Positions 1 through 11,130 of a stretch of DNA of 64,000 nucleotides are shown piece by piece. Location: positions 248,001-312,000 of the forward strand of contig CACGDY010000001.1 in the NCBI GenBank assembly GCA_902571915.1. Direction: 5' to 3'. A program made the translations under genes and the position numbers. The DNA comes from an uncultured Pelagibacteraceae bacterium (lineage in GTDB: Bacteria > Pseudomonadota > Alphaproteobacteria > Pelagibacterales > Pelagibacteraceae). Within the stretch, counting starts at the first letter, position 1, and every line of letters begins with the position of its first letter. A model generated the notes under the pieces. That model searched no databases and was not told where the DNA came from. It worked only from the letters and a program-made list of their open reading frames with translations.

Positions 1-319
1 TTTCTTTATCTTTAAGAAGTTTTTTTTCATTTAGATACTCTTTTACATGCCAAGCTATTGCTTCACCCTCACGATCAGGATCGGTAGCTAATATTATTTT
101 GGAAGAATCTTTGGCAGCGTCAGTAATTTCTTTAAGATATTTTTTAGAAAAGCTATCGATTTCCCATTCCATCTTAAAATCTTGATTTGGATCAACAGAA
201 CCATTCTTAGAGGGTAAATCTCTAATATGTCCATAACTAGCTAATACTTTATAATTATCCCCTAAATATTTATTTATAGTTTTGGCTTTAGCCGGACTTT
301 CTACAATGACCAAGTTCAT
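1..319 (-). CDS. topA: DNA topoisomerase I, N-terminal part (continues past window start)
   Basis: Reverse-strand translation MNLVIVESPAKAKTINKYLGDNYKVLASYGHIRDLPSK...ILATDPDREGEAIAWHV: TOPRIM domain of TopA; start codon at 319. Confidence 0.93.
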   Translation of the reverse strand, partial: MNLVIVESPAKAKTINKYLGDNYKVLASYGHIRDLPSKNGSVDPNQDFKMEWEIDSFSKKYLKEITDAAKDSSKIILATDPDREGEAIAWHVKEYLNEKKLLKDKE

Positions 320-355
320 AAATAATAAACTACCTAAAAGAGTTAGATAGTCAAA

Positions 356-934
356 CTAATAAATTTTTGTCTTAGTTTCTTCTTTATTTTTCAATCTTTT
401 AATATTTTCTCGATGGGTAAAAAATATTAATACAAACATGATTATAAAAAAAAATGTTTCTTCTAATCGACTCGTAATTAACAAATATACAGGAATTGAT
501 ATTGATGCTATCAAAGAAGCTAATGATGAAAATTTTGTTATCGCAAAAATCATGAACCAAGATAAAATAAAAATAATTCCATAATAAATGTTTATAGCAA
601 ATAGAATACCAACATATGTTGCAACACCTTTTCCTCCTTTAAATTTTAGCCATATAGGAAATATATGACCTATAAATGCACATAATGATGCATAATATAA
701 AAAATCAGTGTAATAAATCTTAACAAGCATGACAGGGATAACAGCTTTAAAAATATCAAGAAAAAGGGTGATGTAACCAATTGTCTTATTTCCAGTTCTA
801 AGTACATTTGTGGCTCCAATATTTCCAGATCCAATATCTCTTATATCTTTTTTCAAAAAAATTTTTGTTAGTATCAATCCAAATGGAATTGATCCCATTA
901 AATATGAAATCATACCTATAATTAAAATGTCCAT
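356..934 (-). CDS. plsY: glycerol-3-phosphate acyltransferase PlsY
   Basis: GSIPFGLILTK, DIRDIGSGNIGATNVLRTGNK, FKGGKGVATYVG motifs. Confidence 0.95.
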   Translation of the reverse strand: MDILIIGMISYLMGSIPFGLILTKIFLKKDIRDIGSGNIGATNVLRTGNKTIGYITLFLDIFKAVIPVMLVKIYYTDFLYYASLCAFIGHIFPIWLKFKGGKGVATYVGILFAINIYYGIIFILSWFMIFAITKFSSLASLIASISIPVYLLITSRLEETFFFIIMFVLIFFTHRENIKRLKNKEETKTKIY

Positions 935-935
935 A

Positions 936-2222
936 TTATAGCTTAAATAATTCTTTACCCTTTACAAACGTATTTGTGACTTTACCTTGAAGTTTTTTAT
1001 CCTCTATAGAGGTATTTTTTGATTTTGAGATAAGCTTATCTTTTTTTACAATCCAAGGTTTATTAATATCTACAATACAAATATCTGCATCATTTCCGAT
1101 AGATAAATTTCCTTTATCTATTTTTAATATTTTAGCAGGATTTGATGTTAATGCTTTAATTATAGTCTCTAATTTGAGTGATCCATTATGGTACAATTCT
1201 AAACTTAAAGACAGTAGTGTTTCTATCCCTGACGCACCAGTTGCTGCTTGAGCAAATGTTAATCTTTTCGATTCTTCATCTTCAGGTTTATGATCTGAAA
1301 CTATTACATCAATTAAATCGTCCTTTAAAGCTTGTACCAAAGCCATTCTATCTTCTTCTCTTCTTAATGGTGGAGATAATTTCAAAAATGTTTTGAAATT
1401 ACCGATGTCATTTTCATTCAAAGATAAGTTATTAATTGAAACTCCACATGTAAATTTTACAATTTCTTTTCTTAATCTAATTACTTCAACAGATTTTTGT
1501 GATGATAATTGAGAGATATGATATCTACATTTAACCTTTTCCAGTAATGTCAAGTCTCTCTCAATCAGAATACGCTCCGCGATTTCAGGTATACCAGAAA
1601 GACCTAATTTTGAGGCAATTATTCCAGAGTTAATCATACCATTTTTTGCAAGTTCATAATCCTCAGCGTGCTGCATAATTAAACTACCCAAATCTTTAGC
1701 AGAGTTCATTATCCTTGACATCAATCTTGGATTTTGAATAGTTTTAACACCATCGGTGAATGCAATTATTCCTTTATTTTGTAAGAGACCGAATTCAGTC
1801 ATGTTAGTACCCTCAGTATTTTTTGTTAAGGAGGCACATGGAAAAATATTTATCTTTGATTTATCTCTTCCTCTTCTTTTGAGAAAATCGACTATAGAAA
1901 CATTGTCAATGACAGGATCTGTATTAGGCATTGTTACAACTGATGTGACGCCACCTGAAAGTGCTGCGTTACTCAAAGTTCTAAAATTTTCTTTATATTC
2001 GTATCCTGGCTCACCAACAAAAACTCGCATATCAATTAATCCAGGAAATATATACTTACCATTTAAATCAATCGGTTTTTCTCTGCTTGGTAAATTATTA
2101 ACATTTACTTTTTTTCCTATTGCCTCAATTTTTCCATCTTCACTTATAATCAAACCACCATTTTCATTCATAGAGTTATAAGGATCAATTATATTAGCGT
2201 TTATAAAGTATTTTTTCTTCAT
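936..2222 (-). CDS. pyrC: dihydroorotase-like protein (PyrC'/PyrX type, HxH motif absent)
   Basis: Amidohydrolase fold, adjacent to pyrB; metal motif reads DMRVFVGEPG instead of DxHxH. Confidence 0.85.
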   Translation of the reverse strand: MKKKYFINANIIDPYNSMNENGGLIISEDGKIEAIGKKVNVNNLPSREKPIDLNGKYIFPGLIDMRVFVGEPGYEYKENFRTLSNAALSGGVTSVVTMPNTDPVIDNVSIVDFLKRRGRDKSKINIFPCASLTKNTEGTNMTEFGLLQNKGIIAFTDGVKTIQNPRLMSRIMNSAKDLGSLIMQHAEDYELAKNGMINSGIIASKLGLSGIPEIAERILIERDLTLLEKVKCRYHISQLSSQKSVEVIRLRKEIVKFTCGVSINNLSLNENDIGNFKTFLKLSPPLRREEDRMALVQALKDDLIDVIVSDHKPEDEESKRLTFAQAATGASGIETLLSLSLELYHNGSLKLETIIKALTSNPAKILKIDKGNLSIGNDADICIVDINKPWIVKKDKLISKSKNTSIEDKKLQGKVTNTFVKGKELFKL

Positions 2223-3173
2223 TTATGTACAAAATATTTTAAGACAAGCCATTCTTACTGCAACACCCAATTCAACCTGTTCTTTAATTACACTTTTATT
2301 AATATCATCCGCTAGTATTGTATCTATTTCTATACCTCTGTTCATTGGACCAGGATGCATAATTAAAGCATCAGATTTAGCATGCTCTAATTTGTCTGGA
2401 GTTAATCCATAATATTCATAATACTCTCTATTTGACGACAGATATGAACTTGTCATTCGTTCATTTTGTAGTCTCAACATCATAACAATATCACAATCCC
2501 TTAATCCTTTTTTCATATCTGTGAAAGTATTAACACCGAATTTTTCAATTTCTTTTGGCATAAGATTTGTTGGAGCGATTATGTTTACTTCCGCACCTAA
2601 CATATTAAGTAAATAAATATTTGATCTAGCAACTCTGGAATGAAGTATATCTCCACAGATCGCAATTTTTAATCCTTGTATTTTTTTTTTACGTGTAATA
2701 ATTGTTAATGCATCTAATAAAGCTTGGGTAGGGTGTTCTCTTCTTCCATCACCAGCATTAAGTACTGCACAGTTTACTTTTTGTGAAAGTAGATTACATG
2801 CTCCAGAATCTTGATGTCTAATTACAATAATATCAGGATGCATTGCATTAAGTGTCATTGCTGTATCTATCAATGTTTCACCCTTTTTAATTGCTGAGTT
2901 ACTAATATTCATTGACATAACGTCAGCTCCAAGTCTTTTGCCAGCTAATTCAAAGGAGCTTTGAGTTCTAGTGGAAGGTTCGAAAAATAAATTAATTTGA
3001 GTTTTACCTCTTAAAACATCAACTTTTTTATTTTTGCTTTGATTAACTTTTATAAATGAATTTGCTTCATCAAGAATTAAATTAACATCATTTATTGATA
3101 AATCTTGAATTCCTAACAGGTGTTTTTGAGAAATTTTAACAGCTTGGTTTATTTTAATTGCCATTAAAACCAA
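2223..3173 (-). CDS. pyrB: aspartate carbamoyltransferase catalytic subunit
   Basis: [47 protein letters not shown] motifs. Confidence 0.96.
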   Translation of the reverse strand: MVLMAIKINQAVKISQKHLLGIQDLSINDVNLILDEANSFIKVNQSKNKKVDVLRGKTQINLFFEPSTRTQSSFELAGKRLGADVMSMNISNSAIKKGETLIDTAMTLNAMHPDIIVIRHQDSGACNLLSQKVNCAVLNAGDGRREHPTQALLDALTIITRKKKIQGLKIAICGDILHSRVARSNIYLLNMLGAEVNIIAPTNLMPKEIEKFGVNTFTDMKKGLRDCDIVMMLRLQNERMTSSYLSSNREYYEYYGLTPDKLEHAKSDALIMHPGPMNRGIEIDTILADDINKSVIKEQVELGVAVRMACLKIFCT

Positions 3174-3206
3174 CTCTATAGCTATAAACCTCTATAATAG
3201 CAAGTA

Positions 3207-3662
3207 TTAATTATTCAGAAAGTCCAAAGCTCCTTGCAATATAAAAGTAGCGGCGTTTTCATCTATCCTTTTTTCTCTTTTGCTCACATTAATATCTAAT
3301 TGGCTAGATAGGTTAAAAGCACCAACAGTTGAGAGTCTTTCATCCCAGAGGCAAATAGGAATATTTAAGTTTTTTTCAATATTTTCAGTTGTATCTTTTA
3401 CTGATTGTGCTGATCTACCTGAGGATCCATCCATATTTAAAGGATTTCCAACAATGATTCCTTTTATGTCATTTTCCTCAATGATAAATCTGAGTTCATC
3501 AATAAGATCTTTAAGTGAATTTTTATTGATTGTTTTTAATGGTGTTGCTATCAATTGTTTTTCATCACAGATTGACACACCGATTCTTTTAGAGCCTAGA
3601 TCTAAACCTATCAATCTACACTTATCTAAGTATTTTTTTTTAAATTCCTCTAAAGTGATCAT
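3207..3662 (-). CDS. ruvX: Holliday junction resolvase-like RuvX/YqgF
   Basis: RLIGLDLGSKRIGVSICDE, IIVGNPLNMDGSSGRSAQ, DERLST motifs. Confidence 0.93.
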   Translation of the reverse strand: MITLEEFKKKYLDKCRLIGLDLGSKRIGVSICDEKQLIATPLKTINKNSLKDLIDELRFIIEENDIKGIIVGNPLNMDGSSGRSAQSVKDTTENIEKNLNIPICLWDERLSTVGAFNLSSQLDINVSKREKRIDENAATFILQGALDFLNN

Positions 3663-3712
3663 ATTGTATATTTTAAACTTAAGTGATACTTTGCGTCATA
3701 TTTAAATAGCAT

Positions 3713-4000
3713 ATGAGTATAGATCTTAAAACAATAAAACATATATCTAAATTATCAAGGATTTCTGTTGATGAAAAAAGAGCAGAAAAATTAGTTGGTG
3801 ATTTAAATTCAATCTTTGACTTTATTGAAAAACTTAATGAATTAAAAACTGATAATGTTGAACCGCTAACCTCTGTTGCAGAAACAACATTAAAATTAAG
3901 ATCTGATAAGGTTAAAAGTAAAAATATCAGAGAACAAATTGTTAAAAATTCTCCTCAAAATAATGAGGACTATTTTGTTGTACCAAAGGTTATAGAATAA
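3713..4000 (+). CDS. gatC: Asp/Glu-tRNA amidotransferase subunit C
   Basis: 95 aa GatC-like, directly upstream of gatA. Confidence 0.93.
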   Translation: MSIDLKTIKHISKLSRISVDEKRAEKLVGDLNSIFDFIEKLNELKTDNVEPLTSVAETTLKLRSDKVKSKNIREQIVKNSPQNNEDYFVVPKVIE

Positions 4001-5457
4001 TGTCAGATATTACAAAACAATCTTTAACTGAATTAGTTGAAAATATTAAAAATAAAAAATTATCTTCGGTGGATATAACCAAAGCATTTATTGAAAGATC
4101 TGAAAAGTCTAAAGAATTAAATGCATATATTACTGAGGATTTTACTTCAGCATTAGAAAAAGCAAAAAAATTTGATCAAAAACCCAATTTAGATTTGAAA
4201 TTGCCAGGTATTCCAATGGCGGTAAAAGATTTATTTTGTACTAAAGATGTTAAAACAACTGCTGGTAGTAAAATTCTAAATAATTTTGTACCAACTTATG
4301 AGTCAACAGTAACTGAAAATATTTGGAGAGAAGGTGCTATTCTTTTGGGTAAATTAAATTGTGATGAATTTGCAATGGGTTCATCAAATGAAACTAGTTT
4401 TTTTGGTGATGTGCAAAATCCAATTGATAAAGATTTAGTTCCAGGTGGTTCATCTGGTGGTTCAGCATCTGCAGTAGCTGGACAATTAACGCCAATTACA
4501 ATTGGTACTGATACAGGTGGTTCTATAAGACAACCAGCATCTTTCACAGGTACAGTAGGTTTAAAACCTACTTATGGAAGTTGCTCACGTTATGGAATTG
4601 TCGCTTTTGCATCATCATTAGATCAAGCAGGACCAATGGCACAAAATGTTAAAGATTGTGCTTTACTGCAAGAGGTAATTAGCACTTATGATTCAAAAGA
4701 CTCTACTTCAATAGAATTTGAAAGAAAACAGTACAGCAAAGAATTAACTAAAAATATAAAAGGAAAAAAAATTGGGATACCAAAAGAATATAGAGTTGAT
4801 GGCATGCCCAAAGAAATTGAAGATCTTTGGCAAAAAGGAATTCAATATGTAAAAGAATGTGGTGCAGAAATAATCGATATTTCTCTTCCACACACAAGTT
4901 ATGCTTTACCAACTTATTACATTGTAGCTCCCGCCGAGGCATCTTCCAATTTAGCTAGATATGATGGTGTTAAATATGGTTTTAGAGCTAAAGGCGAAAA
5001 CTTAATTGATATGTATGAAAAAACTAGATCTGAAGGTTTTGGTGTGGAGGTTCAAAGAAGAATTATGATAGGAACTTATGTTTTGTCCTCTGGTTATTAT
5101 GATGCATATTATTTAAAAGCCCAAAAGGTAAGAAAACTCATTAAAAATGATTTTGATGATGTATACAAAAAAGTTGATGCAATTTTAACACCATCTACAC
5201 CTAGCTCAGCTTTTAAAATAGGAGAAAAAACAAATGATCCAGTTTCAATGTATCTAAATGACATATTTACAGTACCTGTCAATTTAGCTGGATTACCAGG
5301 TATCTCTATTCCTGCAGGGCATGATTCAAAAGGCTATCCTTTAGGTTTGCAAATAATTGGCAAAGCTTTTGATGAACAAAACATATTAAATATAGCTTAT
5401 GCCATGGAAGAAAAGATCAATTTTAAAAACAAAATTACTGATTGGTGGATAAAATGA
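4000..5457 (+). CDS. gatA: Asp/Glu-tRNA amidotransferase subunit A
   Basis: Amidase signature [36 protein letters not shown]. Confidence 0.97.
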   Translation: MSDITKQSLTELVENIKNKKLSSVDITKAFIERSEKSKELNAYITEDFTSALEKAKKFDQKPNLDLKLPGIPMAVKDLFCTKDVKTTAGSKILNNFVPTYESTVTENIWREGAILLGKLNCDEFAMGSSNETSFFGDVQNPIDKDLVPGGSSGGSASAVAGQLTPITIGTDTGGSIRQPASFTGTVGLKPTYGSCSRYGIVAFASSLDQAGPMAQNVKDCALLQEVISTYDSKDSTSIEFERKQYSKELTKNIKGKKIGIPKEYRVDGMPKEIEDLWQKGIQYVKECGAEIIDISLPHTSYALPTYYIVAPAEASSNLARYDGVKYGFRAKGENLIDMYEKTRSEGFGVEVQRRIMIGTYVLSSGYYDAYYLKAQKVRKLIKNDFDDVYKKVDAILTPSTPSSAFKIGEKTNDPVSMYLNDIFTVPVNLAGLPGISIPAGHDSKGYPLGLQIIGKAFDEQNILNIAYAMEEKINFKNKITDWWIK

Positions 5458-6890
5458 GTAAAAAAGATTCAGAATATTTGATTAATCGTAAAGATAATCA
5501 GTATGAGGTTGTAATAGGTTTAGAAGTTCATGCTCAAGTTTTATCCGAGTCAAAATTATTTTCTACTTCAGCAACCAAATTTGGAGCAGAACCTAATACG
5601 CAAGTTAGTTTAGTTGATGCTGCGTTTCCAGGTATGTTACCAGTAATAAATGAATTTTGTGTTAAACAAGCAATTAAAACTGGTATTGGCCTAAACGCGA
5701 AAATTAATAGACGTTCAGTATTTGATAGAAAAAATTATTTTTATGCTGATTTACCTCAAGGATATCAAATATCACAATTTAAAGATCCAATTGTAGGTGA
5801 GGGCAAGGTCATTTTGGATATGCCTAATGGTCAAAAAGAAGTTGGTATAGAAAGATTGCATTTAGAACAAGATGCTGGAAAAAGTATCCATGATCTTGAC
5901 CCACAAAATACCTTTGTAGATTTAAATAGATCAGGGGTGGCATTAATGGAAATAGTGAGCAAGCCTGATCTAAGATCACCAGATGAGGTTAATGCTTACA
6001 TCAAAAAATTAAGATCTATAATGAGGTATCTAGGAACTTGTGATGGAAATATGCAAGAGGGTTCTTTACGAGCTGATGTTAATGTTTCTGTAAGACCAAA
6101 AGGGTCAAAAAAATTTGGTACTCGATGTGAAATTAAAAACGTAAATTCAATTAAGTTTATGCAAATGGCAATAGAATATGAGGCTAATAGACAAGTTAAT
6201 TTAATAGAAGAGGGTAAAACTATTGATCAAGAAACAAGACTTTTTGATACGAGGAAAAATGAGACAAGATCAATGAGATCAAAGGAAGATGCTCATGATT
6301 ACAGATATTTTCCTGACCCTGATTTATTACCTTTGGAGGTTTCGGAAAAATTTATTGAAGAACTTAAAAATGATATTCCAGAACTTCCAGATGATAAAAA
6401 AAAAAGATTTATAGAGGAATTTAAATTGTCACCATATGAAGCCAATATTTTAGTTTCTGATATTGATACTGCGAATTACTTTGAAGAAGTTTTAGCTAAA
6501 ATGGGTAAAAACAAAGATATTAAATTAGCAGTCAATTGGATTACTGGTGAACTATTTGCTCTTTTAAATACTAAAGGATTGGAAATTTCTCAAAGTCCAG
6601 TGAGTGCTAAGAATTTTGCAATATTAATAAATCTAATTAAGAATGGAACCATTTCAGGAAAAATAGCAAAAACTGTTTTTGAGTTAATGATTGATGGAGA
6701 TAAAGATCCACAAAAGATCGTAGAAGAAAAAGGACTTAAGCAACAGAGTGATCCAAAGGCTTTAGAGGCTTTAATCGATAAAATAATTAATGATAACAGA
6801 GAAAAAGCTATTGAATATAAACAAGGTAAAGAAAAATTATTTGGTTTTTTTTGTTGGTCAAGCAATGAAGGCATCAGGTGGAAAAGCTAA
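5454..6890 (+). CDS. gatB: Asp/Glu-tRNA amidotransferase subunit B, 3' end frameshifted relative to the conserved C-terminus
   Basis: [44 protein letters not shown] overlap with gatA at 5454. The -1 frame after a T8 run at 6845-6852 reads [25 protein letters not shown] to 6930. Confidence 0.93.
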   Translation: MSKKDSEYLINRKDNQYEVVIGLEVHAQVLSESKLFSTSATKFGAEPNTQVSLVDAAFPGMLPVINEFCVKQAIKTGIGLNAKINRRSVFDRKNYFYADLPQGYQISQFKDPIVGEGKVILDMPNGQKEVGIERLHLEQDAGKSIHDLDPQNTFVDLNRSGVALMEIVSKPDLRSPDEVNAYIKKLRSIMRYLGTCDGNMQEGSLRADVNVSVRPKGSKKFGTRCEIKNVNSIKFMQMAIEYEANRQVNLIEEGKTIDQETRLFDTRKNETRSMRSKEDAHDYRYFPDPDLLPLEVSEKFIEELKNDIPELPDDKKKRFIEEFKLSPYEANILVSDIDTANYFEEVLAKMGKNKDIKLAVNWITGELFALLNTKGLEISQSPVSAKNFAILINLIKNGTISGKIAKTVFELMIDGDKDPQKIVEEKGLKQQSDPKALEALIDKIINDNREKAIEYKQGKEKLFGFFCWSSNEGIRWKS

Positions 6891-6934
6891 TCCTCAATTA
6901 ATCAATGAGATCTTAAAGAAAAAGTTATAAGGTT

Positions 6935-7585
6935 ATGGGTTCAGACCTTAATATCACAAAACATTTACAAGATTATATTCTAAAAAATGGTTTAAAATTA
7001 CATCCAATTCAAAAAGAAATAATAGATTATAACTTATCACTTGGTGACAAAAAAAGAATGCAAATTTCTATTTCCCAATGTCAATTTTTACATTTGATTA
7101 TAAAGGTTTCAAAAATTAAAAAAGTCCTAGAGATAGGAACTTTTACGGGTCTGAGTACGTTGTCAATGGCCTTAGCCTTACCAGATGAAGGTGAAATAAT
7201 TGCTTTAGATAAAAATGAGGAAACAAACAAAATTGCTCAAAATTTTTTCAAAAAAGCTAATCAAGATCATAAGATTAAAACAATAATTAAACCAGCATTA
7301 GAAAGTTTGATTAGTATTAGAAATGAAAAATTTGATTTAGTCTTTATTGATGCAGATAAAATGAATTACCAAAAATATTATGAAATTTCACTAGATTTAT
7401 TGAACAAAGAAGGTTTAGTAATTATTGATAATGTATTATGGCACGGAGAAGTTGTTAACAAAAATATAAATGATAAATATACAAAAAATATAAGAGATTT
7501 AAATGATTTTATTTCTATGGATAAAAGAATTGAAAAGGTCATGGTGCCTTTTGGAGATGGAATGACTGTTTGTAGGAAGATTTAA
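6935..7585 (+). CDS. O-methyltransferase, caffeoyl-CoA OMT-like (class I SAM)
   Basis: VLEIGTFTGLSTLSMALALP, DLVFIDADKMNYQKYYE, GLVIIDNVLWHGEV. Confidence 0.88.
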   Translation: MGSDLNITKHLQDYILKNGLKLHPIQKEIIDYNLSLGDKKRMQISISQCQFLHLIIKVSKIKKVLEIGTFTGLSTLSMALALPDEGEIIALDKNEETNKIAQNFFKKANQDHKIKTIIKPALESLISIRNEKFDLVFIDADKMNYQKYYEISLDLLNKEGLVIIDNVLWHGEVVNKNINDKYTKNIRDLNDFISMDKRIEKVMVPFGDGMTVCRKI

Positions 7586-8493
7586 TGTTTACTGTGTTTG
7601 GTTTTTATAAATTTCAAAAAATAAATAATTTAAAACAAAATCAAAAAATATTGAATAATCTCTTAGTTAATAAAAACATAAATGGAACACTTATTTTATC
7701 CAAAGAGGGTTTAAATGGATCTATATCTGGAATAAATAAAGATATTAAGACCATAATTACAAGATTAAAAAAAATTTTAAGTATAAAAGAATTTGATAGT
7801 TTTAATAATTCAAAAAGTAAATTTAAACCTTTTCACAAACCAAAAGTAAAAATTAAAAAGGAAGTTGTTCCAATGGATCTTGAAATATTGAGTAGTTTAA
7901 AAAAAAAGAATACTTATATTGATCCGATAAAATGGAATAAATTGATAAAAAATAAGAAAACTCTTTTATTAGATGCAAGAAAACCTTTTGAACATAAAGT
8001 TGGTTCTTTTAAAAAATCGGTAAATCCAAATATAAATAACTTTAGAGATTTCCCAAAATACTTAAAAAAATTAAAAAAAGATCAGCGAATCGCCATGTTT
8101 TGCACAGGTGGAATTAGGTGTGAGAAAGCCTCTATATATTTAGAAAAAAAAGGTTTCAAGAATGTTTATCAATTAAAGGGCGGAATTCTAAATTACTTGA
8201 AAAGAGTTAAACAAAAAAATAGTTTATGGAAAGGTGAATGTTTTGTATTCGATAACAGAGTAAGTTTAAAACATGGATTGGTACAAGGAACTTACTCAAT
8301 TTGCGGTGGATGTAGACTGCCAATTTCAGTTAAAGATAAAAAATCTAAAAGATATGAAGAGGGTGTGACTTGTCCTAATTGTTTTAATAAACTCTCAAAA
8401 AACCAAAAATCTCGTTTTAGAATGAGACAAAGTCAGATATACAAGGCAAAACTAGCAGGAAAAAAATATAATTTTCAGAAAGAATTTAACTAA
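7585..8493 (+). CDS. trhO: rhodanese-domain tRNA uridine hydroxylase TrhO (YceA family)
   Basis: FCTGGIRCEKASIYLEKKGFKNVYQLKGGILNYL with C-terminal CGGCR/CPNC. Confidence 0.88.
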   Translation: MFTVFGFYKFQKINNLKQNQKILNNLLVNKNINGTLILSKEGLNGSISGINKDIKTIITRLKKILSIKEFDSFNNSKSKFKPFHKPKVKIKKEVVPMDLEILSSLKKKNTYIDPIKWNKLIKNKKTLLLDARKPFEHKVGSFKKSVNPNINNFRDFPKYLKKLKKDQRIAMFCTGGIRCEKASIYLEKKGFKNVYQLKGGILNYLKRVKQKNSLWKGECFVFDNRVSLKHGLVQGTYSICGGCRLPISVKDKKSKRYEEGVTCPNCFNKLSKNQKSRFRMRQSQIYKAKLAGKKYNFQKEFN

Positions 8494-8501
8494 GGATTTA
8501 T

Positions 8502-9872
8502 TTGCCACAATCATTCAAACTTACTAAGGATCCAATATGGTTTTTGTTAAGGAAAGTAACTGTTCCAGCAAGTGTTGGTTCATTATTTCAAACATTTTAT
8601 AATTTAGTAGATACTTGGTTTGCTGGCAAAATATCTGCTGAAGCAATAGCAGCAATTGCAAAATCTTTTCCAATTTACTTTACTATTATTGCTATAGGCG
8701 TGGGATTAACTGCAGGTACTAATACCTTAATTGGTAATAACATAGGTTCAAAAAACAAAAAGAAAGCATCATTGTTTGTTGCACAATCATTAATATTTGC
8801 AATTTTTTTATCTGTTTTAGTAACTTTTTTTGGACTAAATATTTCAGATTTTTTGCTTTCTTTAATGGGATCGGACCAAGAGGGAATTACTTTAACTAGA
8901 AAATATTTAGATATAATTTTTTATGGAACAGTGATTGTTTTGATTCAAATTTCTTTGAATGGAACTTTAAATGCACAAGGAGATACAAAAAGCTATAGGA
9001 ATGTTTTAATTTTTAGTTTTTTTTTAAATATTTTTCTAAACCCGTTATTTATTTTTGGCTATGGTTTTATTCCAGCATTTGGTATTTCTGGAATTGCTAT
9101 AGCAACTGTAGTAGCACAATTTATTGGCCTCCTATATTTGGCTTATAAAGTTTATTGTTGTGAACTAAAGAAATATTTAAAGCCTGAGTGTTTTATACCT
9201 AAATTTAATCTTTTAGCAGAACTTGTTTATCAAACTATCCCAGTAATGTTTAGCATGTTATTGATTGGCGTTGGAATATTTAATATTCTTTATTTCATTG
9301 GACAGTTTGGCGATTTAGCAACAGCTGGCTATGGTGCTGCTTTAAGAATTGAGCAAGTTTTTCTTCTACCAGTAATAGGATTAAATACTGCAGTTTTATC
9401 TATCGGTGGACAAAACTTTGGAGCAAAAAATTATGATCGTTTAAGAGAGTTGTATAAAAAAGCTCTGCTATTTGGTTCTTCATTTATGATTTTTGCAGGA
9501 ATAATAATTTTTTTTGGAGCTGAATTTTTAGTTTCATTATTTACAGACAATTTTGAAGCAATTAAGCATGGCGCTATTTACTTAAAAGTTGCAGCCTTAA
9601 TAGGACCCATTTATCCTATATTTTTTATTACAACTGCAGTTTTTCAAGCAGTCAAAAAACCTCTTTATAGTTTGTATTTAAGTATATTAAGATTAACAGC
9701 TATTCCCTTTATATGTTTATGGTATGTAATCAATATTAAAGGGGGAGAATACGAAGATATATTTTATACTATTTTAGTTACAAACTGGATCATGGGAATT
9801 GCAGTCTTGTTATTTATTGGGTATTTTTTGAATAATGTTTTTAAACAAAATAAAAATTTTTTATCCACTTAA
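8502..9872 (+). CDS. MATE family efflux transporter (TTG start)
   Basis: 12-TM MATE pattern: PASVGSLFQTFYNLVDTWFAGKIS. Confidence 0.88.
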   Translation: MPQSFKLTKDPIWFLLRKVTVPASVGSLFQTFYNLVDTWFAGKISAEAIAAIAKSFPIYFTIIAIGVGLTAGTNTLIGNNIGSKNKKKASLFVAQSLIFAIFLSVLVTFFGLNISDFLLSLMGSDQEGITLTRKYLDIIFYGTVIVLIQISLNGTLNAQGDTKSYRNVLIFSFFLNIFLNPLFIFGYGFIPAFGISGIAIATVVAQFIGLLYLAYKVYCCELKKYLKPECFIPKFNLLAELVYQTIPVMFSMLLIGVGIFNILYFIGQFGDLATAGYGAALRIEQVFLLPVIGLNTAVLSIGGQNFGAKNYDRLRELYKKALLFGSSFMIFAGIIIFFGAEFLVSLFTDNFEAIKHGAIYLKVAALIGPIYPIFFITTAVFQAVKKPLYSLYLSILRLTAIPFICLWYVINIKGGEYEDIFYTILVTNWIMGIAVLLFIGYFLNNVFKQNKNFLST

Positions 9873-10362
9873 TATTTTATTAATATTATCTTTTATATTC
9901 TGCACCCATTTAAAGTCACAAGAGATTGAGAATATAACTGGTATAGCCAAGGTAATTGATGGAGATACAATCAAAATAAACTCAAAAAAAATAAGACTTT
10001 TTGGAATAGATGCACCAGAAAAAAAACAATTTTGCAAAAAAATATTTTTGTCAATATCCTTAATCTCATTCAAAAAAGATTATGCTTGTGGTGAAATATC
10101 AACTAATTTTTTAAAAAAAAAAATCGACAATAAAATGATTAACTGTAAATCTATAGGTATGGATCGATATAAAAGATACGTAGCTGAGTGTTTTAAAGAA
10201 AAAAAGAGCATAAATGCCTTTATGGTTCAGAATGGCCAAGCTGTTGCTTATAGAAAATATTCTCCAAAATTTATTTCATATGAAAATATAGCAAAAAAAG
10301 AAAAGCTTGGATTATGGTCTGGAACTTTCGAAATGCCTTGGGATTATAGAAAAAAAAATTAA
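9835..10362 (+). CDS. secreted/membrane-anchored thermonuclease family (SNase-like) protein
   Basis: VIDGDTIKINSKKIRLFGIDAPEKKQ, DRYKRYVAEC; N-terminal hydrophobic segment. Confidence 0.85.
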   Translation: MFLNKIKIFYPLNILLILSFIFCTHLKSQEIENITGIAKVIDGDTIKINSKKIRLFGIDAPEKKQFCKKIFLSISLISFKKDYACGEISTNFLKKKIDNKMINCKSIGMDRYKRYVAECFKEKKSINAFMVQNGQAVAYRKYSPKFISYENIAKKEKLGLWSGTFEMPWDYRKKN

Positions 10363-11090
10363 TCTTTTTGTAATTTTTTTTCTAATTTTCTAACAAGATA
10401 AGAGACAACCAATATTAAGATTAAATATTCAAGAATTAGAAATGTATATATTTCCAGTGGCCGATAAGTTGTCACAACTAATTCGTTTGCTTTTCTAGTC
10501 AAATCTCCAATACCAATTATTGATACAAGAGAGGACATTTTAAGCACATATACAAATTGATTACCAATAGCTGGTAAAATATTCTTTATTGCTTGAGGTA
10601 AAATTACTAATCTTAATTTTCTAAAAAAACTTAATCCTAAGGAGCTTCCAGCCTCCCATTGAGATTTTTTTATTGAATTAATTCCTGCTCTAAATATTTC
10701 TGCTTGGAAGGCACTTTCGCTTATTGATAGAGCTATGATACCAGAAACGAATGGGCTAAAACTTATACCTGTCATGATTGGTAGACCATAATAAATCCAT
10801 AAAATTAAAACTAATAAAGGAATTGCTCGCACAATTTCAACATAACCAATATTAAGGTAGGTTAAAAATTTACTTTTAGCTAGTGATGGAATAGCAACTA
10901 AAAGACCAAGTACAATTGAAATAATGATTGAGACTAAACTAATATAAATAGTAGTTGTTAAACCACTTAATAAAAACTTCAGATTAGTTAATCCTTCAAT
11001 ATTGTTTGGTGATAAGATTAACCAATTTAATTCACTTTTACCGCATGAAGTTAATGGAAGAACTAAGAGTAAAAAAAATAAATTTCTCAC
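10359..11090 (-). CDS. amino-acid ABC transporter permease (HisM/GltK family)
   Basis: GLTTTIYISLVSIIISIVLG, EIVRAIPLLVLILWIYYGLP, EAGSSLGLSFFRKLRLVILPQAIKNILPAIGNQFV (EAA loop). Confidence 0.9.
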   Translation of the reverse strand: MRNLFFLLLVLPLTSCGKSELNWLILSPNNIEGLTNLKFLLSGLTTTIYISLVSIIISIVLGLLVAIPSLAKSKFLTYLNIGYVEIVRAIPLLVLILWIYYGLPIMTGISFSPFVSGIIALSISESAFQAEIFRAGINSIKKSQWEAGSSLGLSFFRKLRLVILPQAIKNILPAIGNQFVYVLKMSSLVSIIGIGDLTRKANELVVTTYRPLEIYTFLILEYLILILVVSYLVRKLEKKLQKD

Positions 11091-11130
11091 TCTTAAAGTT
11101 ATAAAGAATTAAAAACTAATTACTAATTTT

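Noticed and set aside
1756-2181. 141-aa plus-strand ORF opposite pyrC
   Set aside because: Lies wholly antisense to a conserved gene; hydrophobic low-complexity translation; no recognisable motif.
3280-3705. 141-aa plus-strand ORF opposite ruvX
   Set aside because: Antisense to conserved ruvX, no family resemblance.
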